Source: JADJPO01 sp963825645 (GTDB lineage Bacteria; Actinomycetota; Actinomycetes; Actinomycetales; Kineosporiaceae). From it: a DNA stretch of 64,000 nucleotides. Positions within the stretch are counted from its first letter, which is position 1. The number at the start of each line of letters is the position of its first letter. Below, in pieces: positions 28,510-36,571 of the stretch. The stretch lies in NCBI GenBank assembly GCA_963825645.1, contig CAWGTT010000002.1, positions 434,001-498,000 on the forward strand. Direction: 5' to 3'. Made by a program: the position numbers and the translations under genes. The notes beneath the pieces were generated by a model. The model was not told the DNA's origin. It worked only from the letters and a program-made list of their open reading frames with translations, and ran no database searches.

Positions 28510-29594
28510 GCCTCCCAGCGCACGTCGTCGATGCTCAGGTCGGCGCGGATGCCGCGGAACACGGGTTGGCGCAGCCGTCCCTCCGCACCCCGGCTGAGGT
28601 AGCGCACGTCGACCACGACCCGTGGCGGCGTCCAGATGGTGCCGTCGGCGTCGACCGCGGGCACGTCAGTCGTGAACGGGCATCGTTCGGACGGCGTGAG
28701 CAGCCTCTGCAGCTCGGCGGCGGTCGCGGCGGTGATCCCGCTCCCGACCCGGCCGGCGAAGGCCAGGCCGCCGGAGCCGTCCGGCACCCCGACCAGCAGG
28801 GCGCCGAGCCGGTCCCGACTGCCGGTCTCCCACCGCCAGCCTCCGACCAGGCAGGACTGCACTCGCTTGTGGGCGAGCTTGACCCAGTCGCCGGTGCGCT
28901 GTCCTGGGTGGTAGCGCGAGCTGCGCCGCTTGGCCACCACCCCCTCCAGCCCCTGGGCGCGGGTGGCCTGCACCAGGGCGTCCCGGTCGTCGTAGACCGG
29001 GGAGACCTGCCAGCCGACGACCGGATCGGTCCCCTCGGCCAGGGCCTCGAGCAGGGCTCGCCGATCGGTCCACGCGAGCTTCGTGACGTCGGCGCCGTCG
29101 AGGGCCAGGACGTCGAATGCGAGATAGGTGGCCGGGGACGCCGCCGCGAGGTCCTGCGCACGGCGAGGATCGCGCACATGCATTCTCATCGCGAGGGCGG
29201 CGAAGCTCGGCACGCCGCCACGCAGTGCGACCACCTCGCCGTCGAGCACGGCGTCCGGGTGGATACCGGCCAGCGCCGCGGGCGCCGCCAGCTCCGGGTA
29301 AGCGGCCGTCACCTCGTTGCCGGCCCGACTGACCAGACGCAACCGCCGCCCGTCGGGTCGGTCACCGATGTGCGCGAGCACCCGCACGCCGTCCCATTTC
29401 ACCTCGTAGGCCCACGCGCGGCCGTCGACGGGGAGCCGGTCGGCCGACGGCGCCGCGGTGGCCAGCATCGGCCGCAGCGCAGCAGCCCCGGTTCCGGCGT
29501 CCATACCCGGTCCACTGCCCGATCCACTGCCCGATCCACTGCCCGATCCACTGTCCGATCCGCTGTCGGAGCGGGTGGTGCGCCCGGCTGCCAT
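28506..29594 (-). CDS. ATP-dependent DNA ligase (LigD ligase domain)
   Basis: A 362-residue ATP-dependent ligase. The adenylated lysine is in YEVKWDGVR, followed by LVSRAGNE, LDGEVVAL and the C-terminal OB-fold domain with LVGGWRWE and LYLSRG-like RYLSRGAEG. It should seal breaks in non-homologous end joining with Ku and the adjacent polymerase. The N-terminus is a Ser-Gly-Asp run (about residues 6-28) encoded by 12-bp tandem repeats, unlike other ligases. The start is the ATG at 29594, but a start after the repeat is conceivable. Confidence 0.92.
   Translation of the reverse strand: MAAGRTTRSDSGSDSGSGSGSGSGSGSGPGMDAGTGAAALRPMLATAAPSADRLPVDGRAWAYEVKWDGVRVLAHIGDRPDGRRLRLVSRAGNEVTAAYPELAAPAALAGIHPDAVLDGEVVALRGGVPSFAALAMRMHVRDPRRAQDLAAASPATYLAFDVLALDGADVTKLAWTDRRALLEALAEGTDPVVGWQVSPVYDDRDALVQATRAQGLEGVVAKRRSSRYHPGQRTGDWVKLAHKRVQSCLVGGWRWETGSRDRLGALLVGVPDGSGGLAFAGRVGSGITAATAAELQRLLTPSERCPFTTDVPAVDADGTIWTPPRVVVDVRYLSRGAEGRLRQPVFRGIRADLSIDDVRWEA
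29511..29570. repeat. 12-bp tandem repeat inside the ligase gene
   Basis: Five head-to-tail copies of TCCACTGCCCGA, the fourth and fifth diverged, code for the Ser-Gly/Ser-Asp tract at the ligase N-terminus on the minus strand. A 12-bp unit keeps the frame when copies are gained or lost, so length can vary without inactivating the enzyme. Confidence 0.9.
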
Positions 29595-29734
29595 GCGTCC
29601 ATGCTGCCCGATCGGCGGAGGACCTCGCCGGTGCGCCCGGTCTGGTTCGGCGCGGCCCTCGCACTCACCAAGATCCCGGCGAGTGACGACGTATGGTCGC
29701 CTCGGCGGGTGCCTAGGGCCCCTTTCTCTTCTTT

Positions 29735-29830
29735 CGTGGGGATCTTGGCGGCATCACCGCGACCTACGTGGGGGATCTTGGCGGCATCACCACGACCCAC
29801 GTGGGAATCTTGGCGGCATCACGGCAGCCC
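29735..29830. repeat. Three 32-33-bp direct repeats in the ligase-Ku divergent gap
   Basis: Copies start at 29735, 29767 and 29800 and share GATCTTGGCGGCATCAC (the third has AATCTT), each opening with CGTGGG. They are back to back, so this is not a CRISPR array. They occupy a third of the 311-bp gap (29595-29905) between divergent ligase and Ku genes and could bind a regulator of both. The rest of the gap has a pyrimidine run near 29720-29734. Confidence 0.88.
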
Positions 29831-29905
29831 GCCGGGGATCGCCACTTCGGAGCTCCGTGGGAGCGAGCGGATACACATCCATCGCCGCATGAGTCATGCT
29901 GGACC

Positions 29906-30790
29906 ATGCGCGCGATCTGGAAGGGTGCTGTCTCGTTCGGGCTGGTCAACGTGCCCGTCCGGGTGTTCGCGGCCACCCAGGAGCACGACATCCGCTTCCA
30001 CCAGGTGCACCGCGCCGACGGCGGCCGGATCAAGATGAAGCGGGTCTGCCAGGTGTGCGGCGAGGAGGTGCCCTGGGATCAGCTCGCCAAGGGCTACGAG
30101 TCCGCCGACGGCCGCCAGGTGATGCTCGAGGACGACGACTTCGCCGGTCTGCCGCTGACCAGCAGCCGCGAGATCGACGTGCTGGAGTTCGTGCCCGCCG
30201 ACCAGGTCGACCCGATGCTGTTCGACAAGTCCTACTACCTCGAGCCCGAGGCGCGCACCGTCAAGCCGTACGTGCTGCTGCGCGAGGCCCTGGTCAAGAC
30301 CGACCGGATGGCAGTGGTCAAGCTGGCGATGCGCCAGCGGGAGACCCTGGCCGTGCTGCGCGTTCGGGATGACGTGATCGTGCTGCAGACCATGATGTGG
30401 CCCGATGAGATCCGCGCCGCCGAGTTCGACGTGCTCAGCGAGGACGTCGAGGTGCGTGACGCCGAGCTGACCATGGCGATGTCACTGGTCGAGTCGCTCG
30501 CCGCCGACTTCGAGCCGGACGCCTATGAGGACGCCTACGCCGCCGCCGTCGCCGAGCTGGTGGACAGCAAGCTCGAGGGCGTGGAGCCGGTCGCTCCGGC
30601 GGCCGCCGAAGAGGTGGGCAGCGCCGAGGTCGTCGACCTGCTCACCGCGTTGCAGCGCAGCGTCGAGGCGGCCAAGAAGGCTCGCGGCGAGGCGGTCGAG
30701 GACGAGACGGCGTCCGCGGACAAGGAGCCGGCCGCACAGAAGCCTGCCAAGAAGGCCGCGACGAAGAAGTCGAGCCGCAAGTCCGCCTGA
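29906..30790 (+). CDS. ku: Ku DNA end-binding protein
   Basis: A 294-residue bacterial Ku that forms a ring-shaped homodimer on DNA ends and recruits the ligase. The start is the ATG at 29906, giving MRAIWKGAVSFGLVNVPVRV, the invariant family N-terminus; an open frame further upstream is not part of it. The Ku core continues with VCQVCGEEV (a CxxC pair) and KPYVLLREAL. After about residue 255 comes a Lys/Ala-rich tail (KKAATKKSSRK), as in many actinobacterial Ku proteins, which aids DNA threading. Confidence 0.96.
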   Translation: MRAIWKGAVSFGLVNVPVRVFAATQEHDIRFHQVHRADGGRIKMKRVCQVCGEEVPWDQLAKGYESADGRQVMLEDDDFAGLPLTSSREIDVLEFVPADQVDPMLFDKSYYLEPEARTVKPYVLLREALVKTDRMAVVKLAMRQRETLAVLRVRDDVIVLQTMMWPDEIRAAEFDVLSEDVEVRDAELTMAMSLVESLAADFEPDAYEDAYAAAVAELVDSKLEGVEPVAPAAAEEVGSAEVVDLLTALQRSVEAAKKARGEAVEDETASADKEPAAQKPAKKAATKKSSRKSA

Positions 30791-30802
30791 TCGGCTGAGG
30801 CT

Positions 30803-30820
30803 GGTTGTGGTGAACTCGGA
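30803..30820 (+). repeat. Solo copy of a hairpin-arm sequence
   Basis: GGTTGTGGTGAACTCGGA lies between the Ku stop and the oxidoreductase start. It matches the right arm of the hairpin at 37084-37153 at 16 of 18 positions, but no complementary arm is near, so it may be a decayed or partial copy of that element. Confidence 0.45.
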
Positions 30821-30865
30821 AGTAGATCAAGGGCTGACGTGCCGGTGGCGGGCGAGGGCGGATCC

Positions 30866-32965
30866 ATGACGCGGCGGCCTGGGGCGAGGATCGAGCACAC
30901 CGACGTGGTCCGCGGTTCATGTCACCACGACTGCCCGGACACGTGCGTCTGGGAGGTCACCGTCGCAGCGGGTGCCGCGGGCACCGGGGGCGCCCGCGCC
31001 GTCCGGATGCAGGGGGTGAGCGACCACCCGACCACCCGAGGCCGGTTGTGCCCGAAGGTGAACCGCTTCCTCGAGCGCGTCTACCACCCCGACCGACTGC
31101 TCGCGCCGCTGCGCCGGACCGGGCGCAAGGGCACCGGTGAGTTCACCGAGATCGGCTGGGACGAGGCCCTTACGGAGATCGCCGACCGGCTCCGAGCATT
31201 GCGCGCGGCGGGACGGCCGAGCTCGGTGCTCCAGTTCTCCTTCGCCGGAACCCAAGGGGTGCTGCAGCAGGGGGTGGTGGCCGACGCCTTCTTCGACTCA
31301 TACGGGGCCAGCGACATTCGCCGGCATCTCTGCGGGGCGACAGCGGCTTTCGGCGCCGGGGACGTGCTCGGCATCCCGTACGGCATGGACCCGCTGGACC
31401 TGCGCCACTCGCGCACCATCCTGCTCTGGGGCACCGACACCCTGATCACCAACCGGCATCTGTGGCCCGAGATCGACCAGGCCCGGGCCGATGGCGCGAC
31501 GGTTGTGGTCATCGACCCGGTCCGCACCGCGACCGCAGCCCAGGCCGACGTGTTCCTACAGATCCGTCCGGGCACCGACGTCGCACTGGTGCTCGCAATG
31601 GTGCATGTGATGGATCGCGAGGACCTGCTCGACCGGGAGTGGGTCGACAAGACCACCAGCGGGTGGGATGCGCTGCGGCACAACGCCTCAGCGATGCACC
31701 CGGACCACGTAGCGACGATCACCGGATTGCCGGCCGAGCGGATCGTCTGGCTGGCCCGCCGCTACGCCACCGCCCGGCCCTCGGCGATCCGCAGCCTGAT
31801 CGGCCCCGAGCACCGCCGCCTCGGCCGGGACATCATGCGTGCGATCACCGTGCTGCCGGCGCTGACCGGGGCGATCCGCGAACGCGGCGGCGGCCTGGCC
31901 CGCTCCACGGGGGTCTACTTCGACACCGCGCTGAACCTGCCCGCCTCCGATCCGGACCGCCGACGCTTCAACATGTCCCGGCTCGGCGCCGTCCTGCTCG
32001 ATGGCGAGCTGGATCCGCCGATCGAGCTGCTGGTGGTGCACAACTGCAACCCCGCGGTCAGCGTGCCGGACCAGAACCGGGTGCTCGCGGGGCTGGAGCG
32101 CGAGGACCTGTTCACTGTGGTCATCGAGCAGTTCATGACCGACACCGCTCGCTACGCCGATGTGGTGCTGCCGAGCACGACCCAGATCGAGCACCTCGAC
32201 CTGGGCGCAGCCTGGGGTCACTTGTTCCTGTCGTTGAACAGCCCAGCCATCGCCCCACGCGGCCAAACACTGCCGAACACCGAGATCTTCCGGCGGTTGG
32301 CCGCCGCCCTCGGGATGACCGCGACGCCGTGGCTGCTCGAAGACGACGAGCGGCTGCTGCGCCGAGTGCTCGACTCCGACCACCCGTGGCTGTCCGGGAT
32401 CGACCTGGAGCGCCTGCGGGAGCGCAGCTGGGTGAGGCTTGCCGTCCCGGAGGGCTTCCGCCCGGGCGTGGACATCCCGCTCGGCACCCCGGACGGCACC
32501 TTCCGGCTGGGCGACCTGCAGTTCCGTCCCGCCGACGGTCCGGACGGCGCGGCCGAGCGGCGCTCGAGGTACCCGCTCAGTCTGCTCACCCGCAAGCAGC
32601 AGATCGCCTTCCTCAACACCCACTACGGTGCCTTCCCCGCCCATCAGCCCTCCCATGGCGAGCTGCGGGTAACGCTGCACCCGGACGACGCTGCCGAACG
32701 CGGCATCGTGGCCGGCGACCGGGTCGAGGTGGTCAACGACCGGGGCCGGCTCACCTGCATCGCCGACATCGGCGACGCGACCCAGCCTGGACTGGTCACC
32801 ATGCCGTTCGGTTGGTGGCACCGGGCCGCGCCCGAGGATCGTTCCGTGAACGTGCTCACCAACTCGGCAGTCGACGGCGACGACACCGGGTCGGCCGCCT
32901 TCCACGACACCCAGGTCGACGTGCGGCGACTCGATCGCCACCAGGTGCCGTCATCCTCCCGGTGA
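30866..32965 (+). CDS. Molybdopterin-dependent oxidoreductase (DMSO reductase family)
   Basis: A 699-residue catalytic subunit. Cysteines at 19, 23, 27 and 62 (CHHDCPDTC and LCPK) make the N-terminal 4Fe-4S site; the Mo-bis-MGD domains follow (GTDTLITNRH, VVVIDPVRT, ADVVLPSTTQIE). A cysteine in LCGATAA may be the metal ligand. The C-terminal dinucleotide-binding domain includes SLLTRKQQ and ERGIVAGDRVEVVND. There is no twin-arginine signal, so it is cytoplasmic. No iron-sulfur partner subunit or membrane anchor lies beside it. GAGGGCGG precedes the ATG chosen; GTG 30839 is another option. Substrate unknown. Confidence 0.9.
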   Translation: MTRRPGARIEHTDVVRGSCHHDCPDTCVWEVTVAAGAAGTGGARAVRMQGVSDHPTTRGRLCPKVNRFLERVYHPDRLLAPLRRTGRKGTGEFTEIGWDEALTEIADRLRALRAAGRPSSVLQFSFAGTQGVLQQGVVADAFFDSYGASDIRRHLCGATAAFGAGDVLGIPYGMDPLDLRHSRTILLWGTDTLITNRHLWPEIDQARADGATVVVIDPVRTATAAQADVFLQIRPGTDVALVLAMVHVMDREDLLDREWVDKTTSGWDALRHNASAMHPDHVATITGLPAERIVWLARRYATARPSAIRSLIGPEHRRLGRDIMRAITVLPALTGAIRERGGGLARSTGVYFDTALNLPASDPDRRRFNMSRLGAVLLDGELDPPIELLVVHNCNPAVSVPDQNRVLAGLEREDLFTVVIEQFMTDTARYADVVLPSTTQIEHLDLGAAWGHLFLSLNSPAIAPRGQTLPNTEIFRRLAAALGMTATPWLLEDDERLLRRVLDSDHPWLSGIDLERLRERSWVRLAVPEGFRPGVDIPLGTPDGTFRLGDLQFRPADGPDGAAERRSRYPLSLLTRKQQIAFLNTHYGAFPAHQPSHGELRVTLHPDDAAERGIVAGDRVEVVNDRGRLTCIADIGDATQPGLVTMPFGWWHRAAPEDRSVNVLTNSAVDGDDTGSAAFHDTQVDVRRLDRHQVPSSSR

Positions 32966-32992
32966 CGGGGAGAACAGCACCCGATCTGCAGA

Positions 32993-34279
32993 TCAGCCGA
33001 GGATGTCGTGCCGGACCACGGTGTCGACCCGGTCCGGCCCGACCCCGATCGCGCTGACCCGCACCCCGGCCATCTCCTCCAGGGCGACCACGTAGCGCTG
33101 AGCGGCCTTGGGCAGGTCCTCGAAGACGCGTACCCCGGCCAGGTCGTCGGACCAGCCGTCGAAGTACTCGTAGATCGGCCTGGCGTGATGGAAGTCGCTC
33201 TGGGTCAACGGCAGCTCGTCGTGGCGCACGCCGTCGATCTCGTAGGCGACGCACACCGGAAGTCGGTCCAGCCCGGTGAGCACATCGAGCTTGGTCAGCA
33301 CCAGGTCGGTCAGCCCGTTGATCCGCGCCGCGTACCGGATGACGGGCGCGTCGTACCAGCCGCACCGGCGGGGCCGGCCGGTCGTCGTCCCGTACTCCCC
33401 GCCCAGGCTGCGCAGCCGCTCGCCCTGCGGACCGTCCAGCTCGGTCGGGAACGGGCCCTCACCGACCCGGGTGGCATACGCCTTGGCCACCGCGACCACT
33501 CGGTCGATCCTCGTGGGCGGCACCCCCGTTCCGGTGCAGGCGCCGCCCGCGGTCGCGTTGGACGACGTCACGAACGGGTAGCTGCCATGGTCCACGTCGA
33601 GCTGGGTCGCCTGGCCGGCCTCGAAGAGCACCGTCTTGCCGTCGTCCAGCGCTTCCACCAGCTCGCGCCCGGCGTCGGCGACCATCGGTCGCAGCCGGCG
33701 GGCGTAGGACAGCAGGTCGTCGACCGTCTCGGTGACCGTGATCGCTCTCCGGTTGTAGACCTTGACCAGAAGATGGTTCTTCTGCTCGAGGGCGGCGGCG
33801 ACCTTCTGGGCCAGGATGTTGGCGTCGAACAGGTCCTGGACCCGGATCCCGATCCGGTTCATCTTGTCGGCGTAGGTCGGTCCGATGCCGCGGCCCGTGG
33901 TCCCGATCCGCCGCGACCCGAGGAACCGTTCGGTGACCTTGTCGAGGGTGCAGTTGTAGGCCGGAATGAGATGGGCGTTCGCCGAGACCCGCAGCCGCGA
34001 GCAGTCGACCCCTCGCGCGGTCAGCGCGTCGATCTCGCCGAACAGCACGCTCAGGTCGATGACGACCCCGTTGCCGATCACCGGAACGACTGCGGGAGTG
34101 AGGATCCCGGACGGCAGCAGGTGCAGCGCGTACTTCTCCTCGCCGATCACAACGGTGTGGCCTGCGTTGTTGCCGCCGTTGAACTTCACCACGTAGTCGA
34201 CCCGATGCCCCAGGGCATCGGTGGCCTTGCCCTTGCCCTCGTCACCCCATTGAGCGCCGACGATCACCACGGCGGGCAC
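32993..34279 (-). CDS. purA: Adenylosuccinate synthetase
   Basis: A 428-residue enzyme that joins IMP and aspartate using GTP on the way to AMP. The glycine-rich GTP loop GDEGKGK lies near residue 13, FNGGNNAGHT follows, then TTGRGIGPTY, and GPQGERL and YDAPVIRYA occur later. The length is standard. The GTG start is 3 bp after the stop of the DUF3151 gene, whose tail supplies GGAGG as a ribosome site, so they are co-expressed. The grouping with DUF3151 and fba is conserved in actinobacteria. Confidence 0.97.
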   Translation of the reverse strand: MPAVVIVGAQWGDEGKGKATDALGHRVDYVVKFNGGNNAGHTVVIGEEKYALHLLPSGILTPAVVPVIGNGVVIDLSVLFGEIDALTARGVDCSRLRVSANAHLIPAYNCTLDKVTERFLGSRRIGTTGRGIGPTYADKMNRIGIRVQDLFDANILAQKVAAALEQKNHLLVKVYNRRAITVTETVDDLLSYARRLRPMVADAGRELVEALDDGKTVLFEAGQATQLDVDHGSYPFVTSSNATAGGACTGTGVPPTRIDRVVAVAKAYATRVGEGPFPTELDGPQGERLRSLGGEYGTTTGRPRRCGWYDAPVIRYAARINGLTDLVLTKLDVLTGLDRLPVCVAYEIDGVRHDELPLTQSDFHHARPIYEYFDGWSDDLAGVRVFEDLPKAAQRYVVALEEMAGVRVSAIGVGPDRVDTVVRHDILG

Positions 34280-34282
34280 CGG

Positions 34283-34738
34283 CTAGGCCTCCTCGTCGCG
34301 CGCAGCGGAGGCGACCGGCCTGGCCATCGCCGCGGCGGCGTCCGGGTCGCAGTCGCCCAGGAACGTCGCGCAGCGGCGGCGCTCGGCGTCCTCACCGATC
34401 GCCTCGGCCGCCGCACCGAGGGCGGCGAGGGCGCGCAGGAACCCGCGGTTGGGCTCGTGCGACCAGAGCACCGGGCCGCTGCCGCGCCAGCCGGCAGCCC
34501 GCAGCGCGTCCAAACCCCGGTGGTAGCCCACCCGGGCATAGGCGTAGGCCTGTACCGCCTCGCCGTCGGTGAGCGCCTGCTCCGCCAGGACAGCCCACGG
34601 CAGGCTTCGAGCGGGGTGGGCGCCGGCGACCTCGGACGGCGAGGCGCCGGCCGCCAATGCGTCACGCACGTCGACGTCGTCCGGTAGCTCGATACCCTGC
34701 CCGCGCATGCCGGGCTCACCCAGGAGGTTCGGAGTCAC
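34283..34738 (-). CDS. DUF3151 family protein
   Basis: A 151-residue soluble protein of unknown function, matching the actinobacterial DUF3151 family in length and in the blocks LPWAVLAEQAL, AYAYARVGYHRGLDALR and NRGFLRALAALG. It has no signal peptide or membrane helix and is mainly helical. It lies between fba and purA and is translated with purA, which is its usual neighbour. No activity can be proposed. Confidence 0.8.
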   Translation of the reverse strand: MTPNLLGEPGMRGQGIELPDDVDVRDALAAGASPSEVAGAHPARSLPWAVLAEQALTDGEAVQAYAYARVGYHRGLDALRAAGWRGSGPVLWSHEPNRGFLRALAALGAAAEAIGEDAERRRCATFLGDCDPDAAAAMARPVASAARDEEA

Positions 34739-34774
34739 CGCAGGAGTCTACGCACCTCAGCGGGGCGCACCGGA

Positions 34775-34863
34775 AAGCACGAACACCGCAGTGGTGACTT
34801 CTTCGGGCGAACGCGGGGCGTGGCGTCCGAGAAGTCACCACATGCAGTGCTGGGTGCTGCTGG
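34775..34863. repeat. Imperfect intergenic hairpin with 12-bp perfect core arms
   Basis: The core arms 34791-34802 (GTGGTGACTTCT) and 34830-34841 are perfect reverse complements. Pairing continues outward imperfectly to near 34775 and 34863 (AGCAC... with ...GTGCT). It lies 5' of the DUF3151 gene. The opening GTGGTGAC resembles the start of the arms at 34880 and 51720. Confidence 0.7.
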
Positions 34864-34879
34864 GCTGACGCCCCCACGA

Positions 34880-34929
34880 GTGGACACTTTCTGGACGACG
34901 CGCCGGCGCGTCGTCCAGAAAGTGTCCAC
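34880..34929. repeat. Perfect 50-bp palindrome
   Basis: Arms 34880-34904 and 34905-34929 (25 bp each) are exact reverse complements with no loop, beginning GTGGACACTTTCTGGACGAC. It sits 12 bp downstream of the fba stop on the fba strand, so the fba message would end in a long hairpin; no U-tract follows. It is clearly related to the hairpin at 51720-51769. Confidence 0.92.
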
Positions 34930-34941
34930 CCTGGTGCTTGG

Positions 34942-35964
34942 CTAGCCGATCTTGGTGCCGGCCGAGCGCAGGTCCTGGCAGGCCTGGACGACGCGGGCGG
35001 TCATGCCCGCCTCGGCCGCCTTGCCCCAGGCACGCGGGTCGTAGTTCTTCTTGTTTCCGACCTCACCGTCGACCTTCAGCACGCCGTCATAGTTCCTGAA
35101 CATGTGGTCGGCGATCGGACGGGTGAAGGCGTACTGCGTGTCGGTGTCGACGTTCATCTTGACCACGCCGTAGTCGACCGCGTCCGCGATCTCCTGAGGC
35201 AGCGAGCCGGACCCGCCGTGGAAGACCAGGTCGAACGGCTTGTCCTTGCCGTACTTGGCGCCGACGGCGTCCTGGATCTCCTTGAGGATCTCCGGGCGCA
35301 GCTTGACGTTGCCCGGCTTGTACACGCCGTGAACGTTGCCGAAGGTGAGCGCGGCCATGTAGCGGCCCTTCTCGCCGAGACCGAGCGCCTCGGCGGTGGC
35401 CATGCCGTCCTCGACGGTCGTGTAGAGCTGCTCGTTGATCTCGGCGGCGACGCCGTCCTCCTCGCCACCGACGACGCCGATCTCGACCTCGAGGACGATG
35501 TTGGCGGCGTGGGCCAGCGCCAGCAGCTCCTGGGCGATCTCCAGGTTCTCCTTCAGCGGCACCGCTGAGCCGTCCCACATGTGCGACTGGAACAGCGGGT
35601 TCTCGCCGTTCTTCACGCGCTCGGCACTGATCGCCAGCAGCGGGCGGACGAAACCGTCCAGCTTGTTCTTCGGGCAGTGGTCGGTGTGCAGGGCGATGTT
35701 GATGCCGTAGGTCTTGGCGACCTCCTGGGCATAGGCGGCCATGGCGACCGATCCGGTCACCATGTTCTTGACCGTCGGACCGGAGAGGTAGTCGGCGCCG
35801 CCGGTGGAGACCTGGACGATCCCGTCGCTCTCGGCCTCGGCGAAGCCGCGGATGGCGGCGTTGAGGGTCTGCGAGGAACTGATGTTGATCGCCGGGTAGG
35901 CGAAACGGCCCGCCTTGGCCCGGTCAAGCATTTCGGCATAGACCTCGGGGGTTGCGATGGGCAT
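34942..35964 (-). CDS. fba: Fructose-bisphosphate aldolase, class II
   Basis: A 340-residue zinc-dependent aldolase splitting fructose-1,6-bisphosphate in glycolysis and working in reverse in gluconeogenesis. The start ATG at 35964 has AGGGAG upstream and gives MPIATPEVYAEML. The zinc and catalytic residues lie in LHTDHCPK; VEIGVVGGEEDG, FGNVHGVY and FHGGSGS are further family blocks. Length and motifs fit the long (type IIA) form found in actinobacteria. Confidence 0.96.
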   Translation of the reverse strand: MPIATPEVYAEMLDRAKAGRFAYPAINISSSQTLNAAIRGFAEAESDGIVQVSTGGADYLSGPTVKNMVTGSVAMAAYAQEVAKTYGINIALHTDHCPKNKLDGFVRPLLAISAERVKNGENPLFQSHMWDGSAVPLKENLEIAQELLALAHAANIVLEVEIGVVGGEEDGVAAEINEQLYTTVEDGMATAEALGLGEKGRYMAALTFGNVHGVYKPGNVKLRPEILKEIQDAVGAKYGKDKPFDLVFHGGSGSLPQEIADAVDYGVVKMNVDTDTQYAFTRPIADHMFRNYDGVLKVDGEVGNKKNYDPRAWGKAAEAGMTARVVQACQDLRSAGTKIG

Positions 35965-36101
35965 GGCTGTACTCCCTGGAGCTCGGCTATAGAGGGTGTC
36001 CGGGCTCGATCCTTCCACGGTTCGGCCGATGGCTGGGCACCGTAAGTCCCGGTGATTTTCGCCCCCGCCCGGCGGGTGCTGCGGCGTCCGGAGGGCACGC
36101 G

Positions 36102-36560
36102 ATGCATGATCGGCCCGTGCTCGACGTGCCCGCCCGGATGCCGACCCGGCTCACCTGTGACACCTGCGGGTTCCTGGCTGACGTGGCGGTGGTGTCCACC
36201 GACGTCGGTGGACAGACCACGGCCACCTCGTGCTGGCGGGACCGGATGGACCTGCCGCGGCCGCTGCCGCCGGGCACGACCCGGATCGAGCGCCGGTTCG
36301 GGCGCTGGTACGCCGAGCGGGTCAGCGTGGCCGCTCTGCTCGGGACGGACCTGGACCTGGACTGCGAGGCCTGCGGCACCCCGGCGTCCGTCGTCACCGA
36401 GCAACGTACGGACGACGGTAGGTGGCAGACCGCGACGTGTCACCGCTGCCGCCCGATCCTCACCCGTGGCCGGCACAGCGGAGCCCGCCAGTGCGACCTG
36501 GCCCGGCGCGACCCGCGACCCGGTGCCGTGTGGTCGGCAGCGGCCGGGCGCGGGGCCTGA
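36102..36560 (+). CDS. Uncharacterised cysteine-rich (zinc-ribbon-like) protein
   Basis: About 152 residues, unrecognised. The ATG at 36102 has GGAGGG nine bases upstream. Cysteine pairs CDTCGF (near residue 18), CEACG (near 89) and CHRC (near 113) with a late CDLARR suggest two zinc ribbons. No signal peptide or membrane segment. Between the halves is a Trp/Arg-rich region (ERRFGRWYAERV). It faces the convergent gene at 36572 with an 11-bp gap. It may bind nucleic acid or protein, but nothing in the context says which. Confidence 0.6.
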   Translation: MHDRPVLDVPARMPTRLTCDTCGFLADVAVVSTDVGGQTTATSCWRDRMDLPRPLPPGTTRIERRFGRWYAERVSVAALLGTDLDLDCEACGTPASVVTEQRTDDGRWQTATCHRCRPILTRGRHSGARQCDLARRDPRPGAVWSAAAGRGA

Positions 36561-36571
36561 GCCCTCGCGGC

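Noticed and set aside
29735..29830. Possible CRISPR array
   Set aside because: The three repeats are directly adjacent with no spacers and no cas genes are in the window.
29768..29905. N-terminal extension of Ku to 29768
   Set aside because: The extra residues are encoded by the direct repeats and the family always begins at MRAIWKG.
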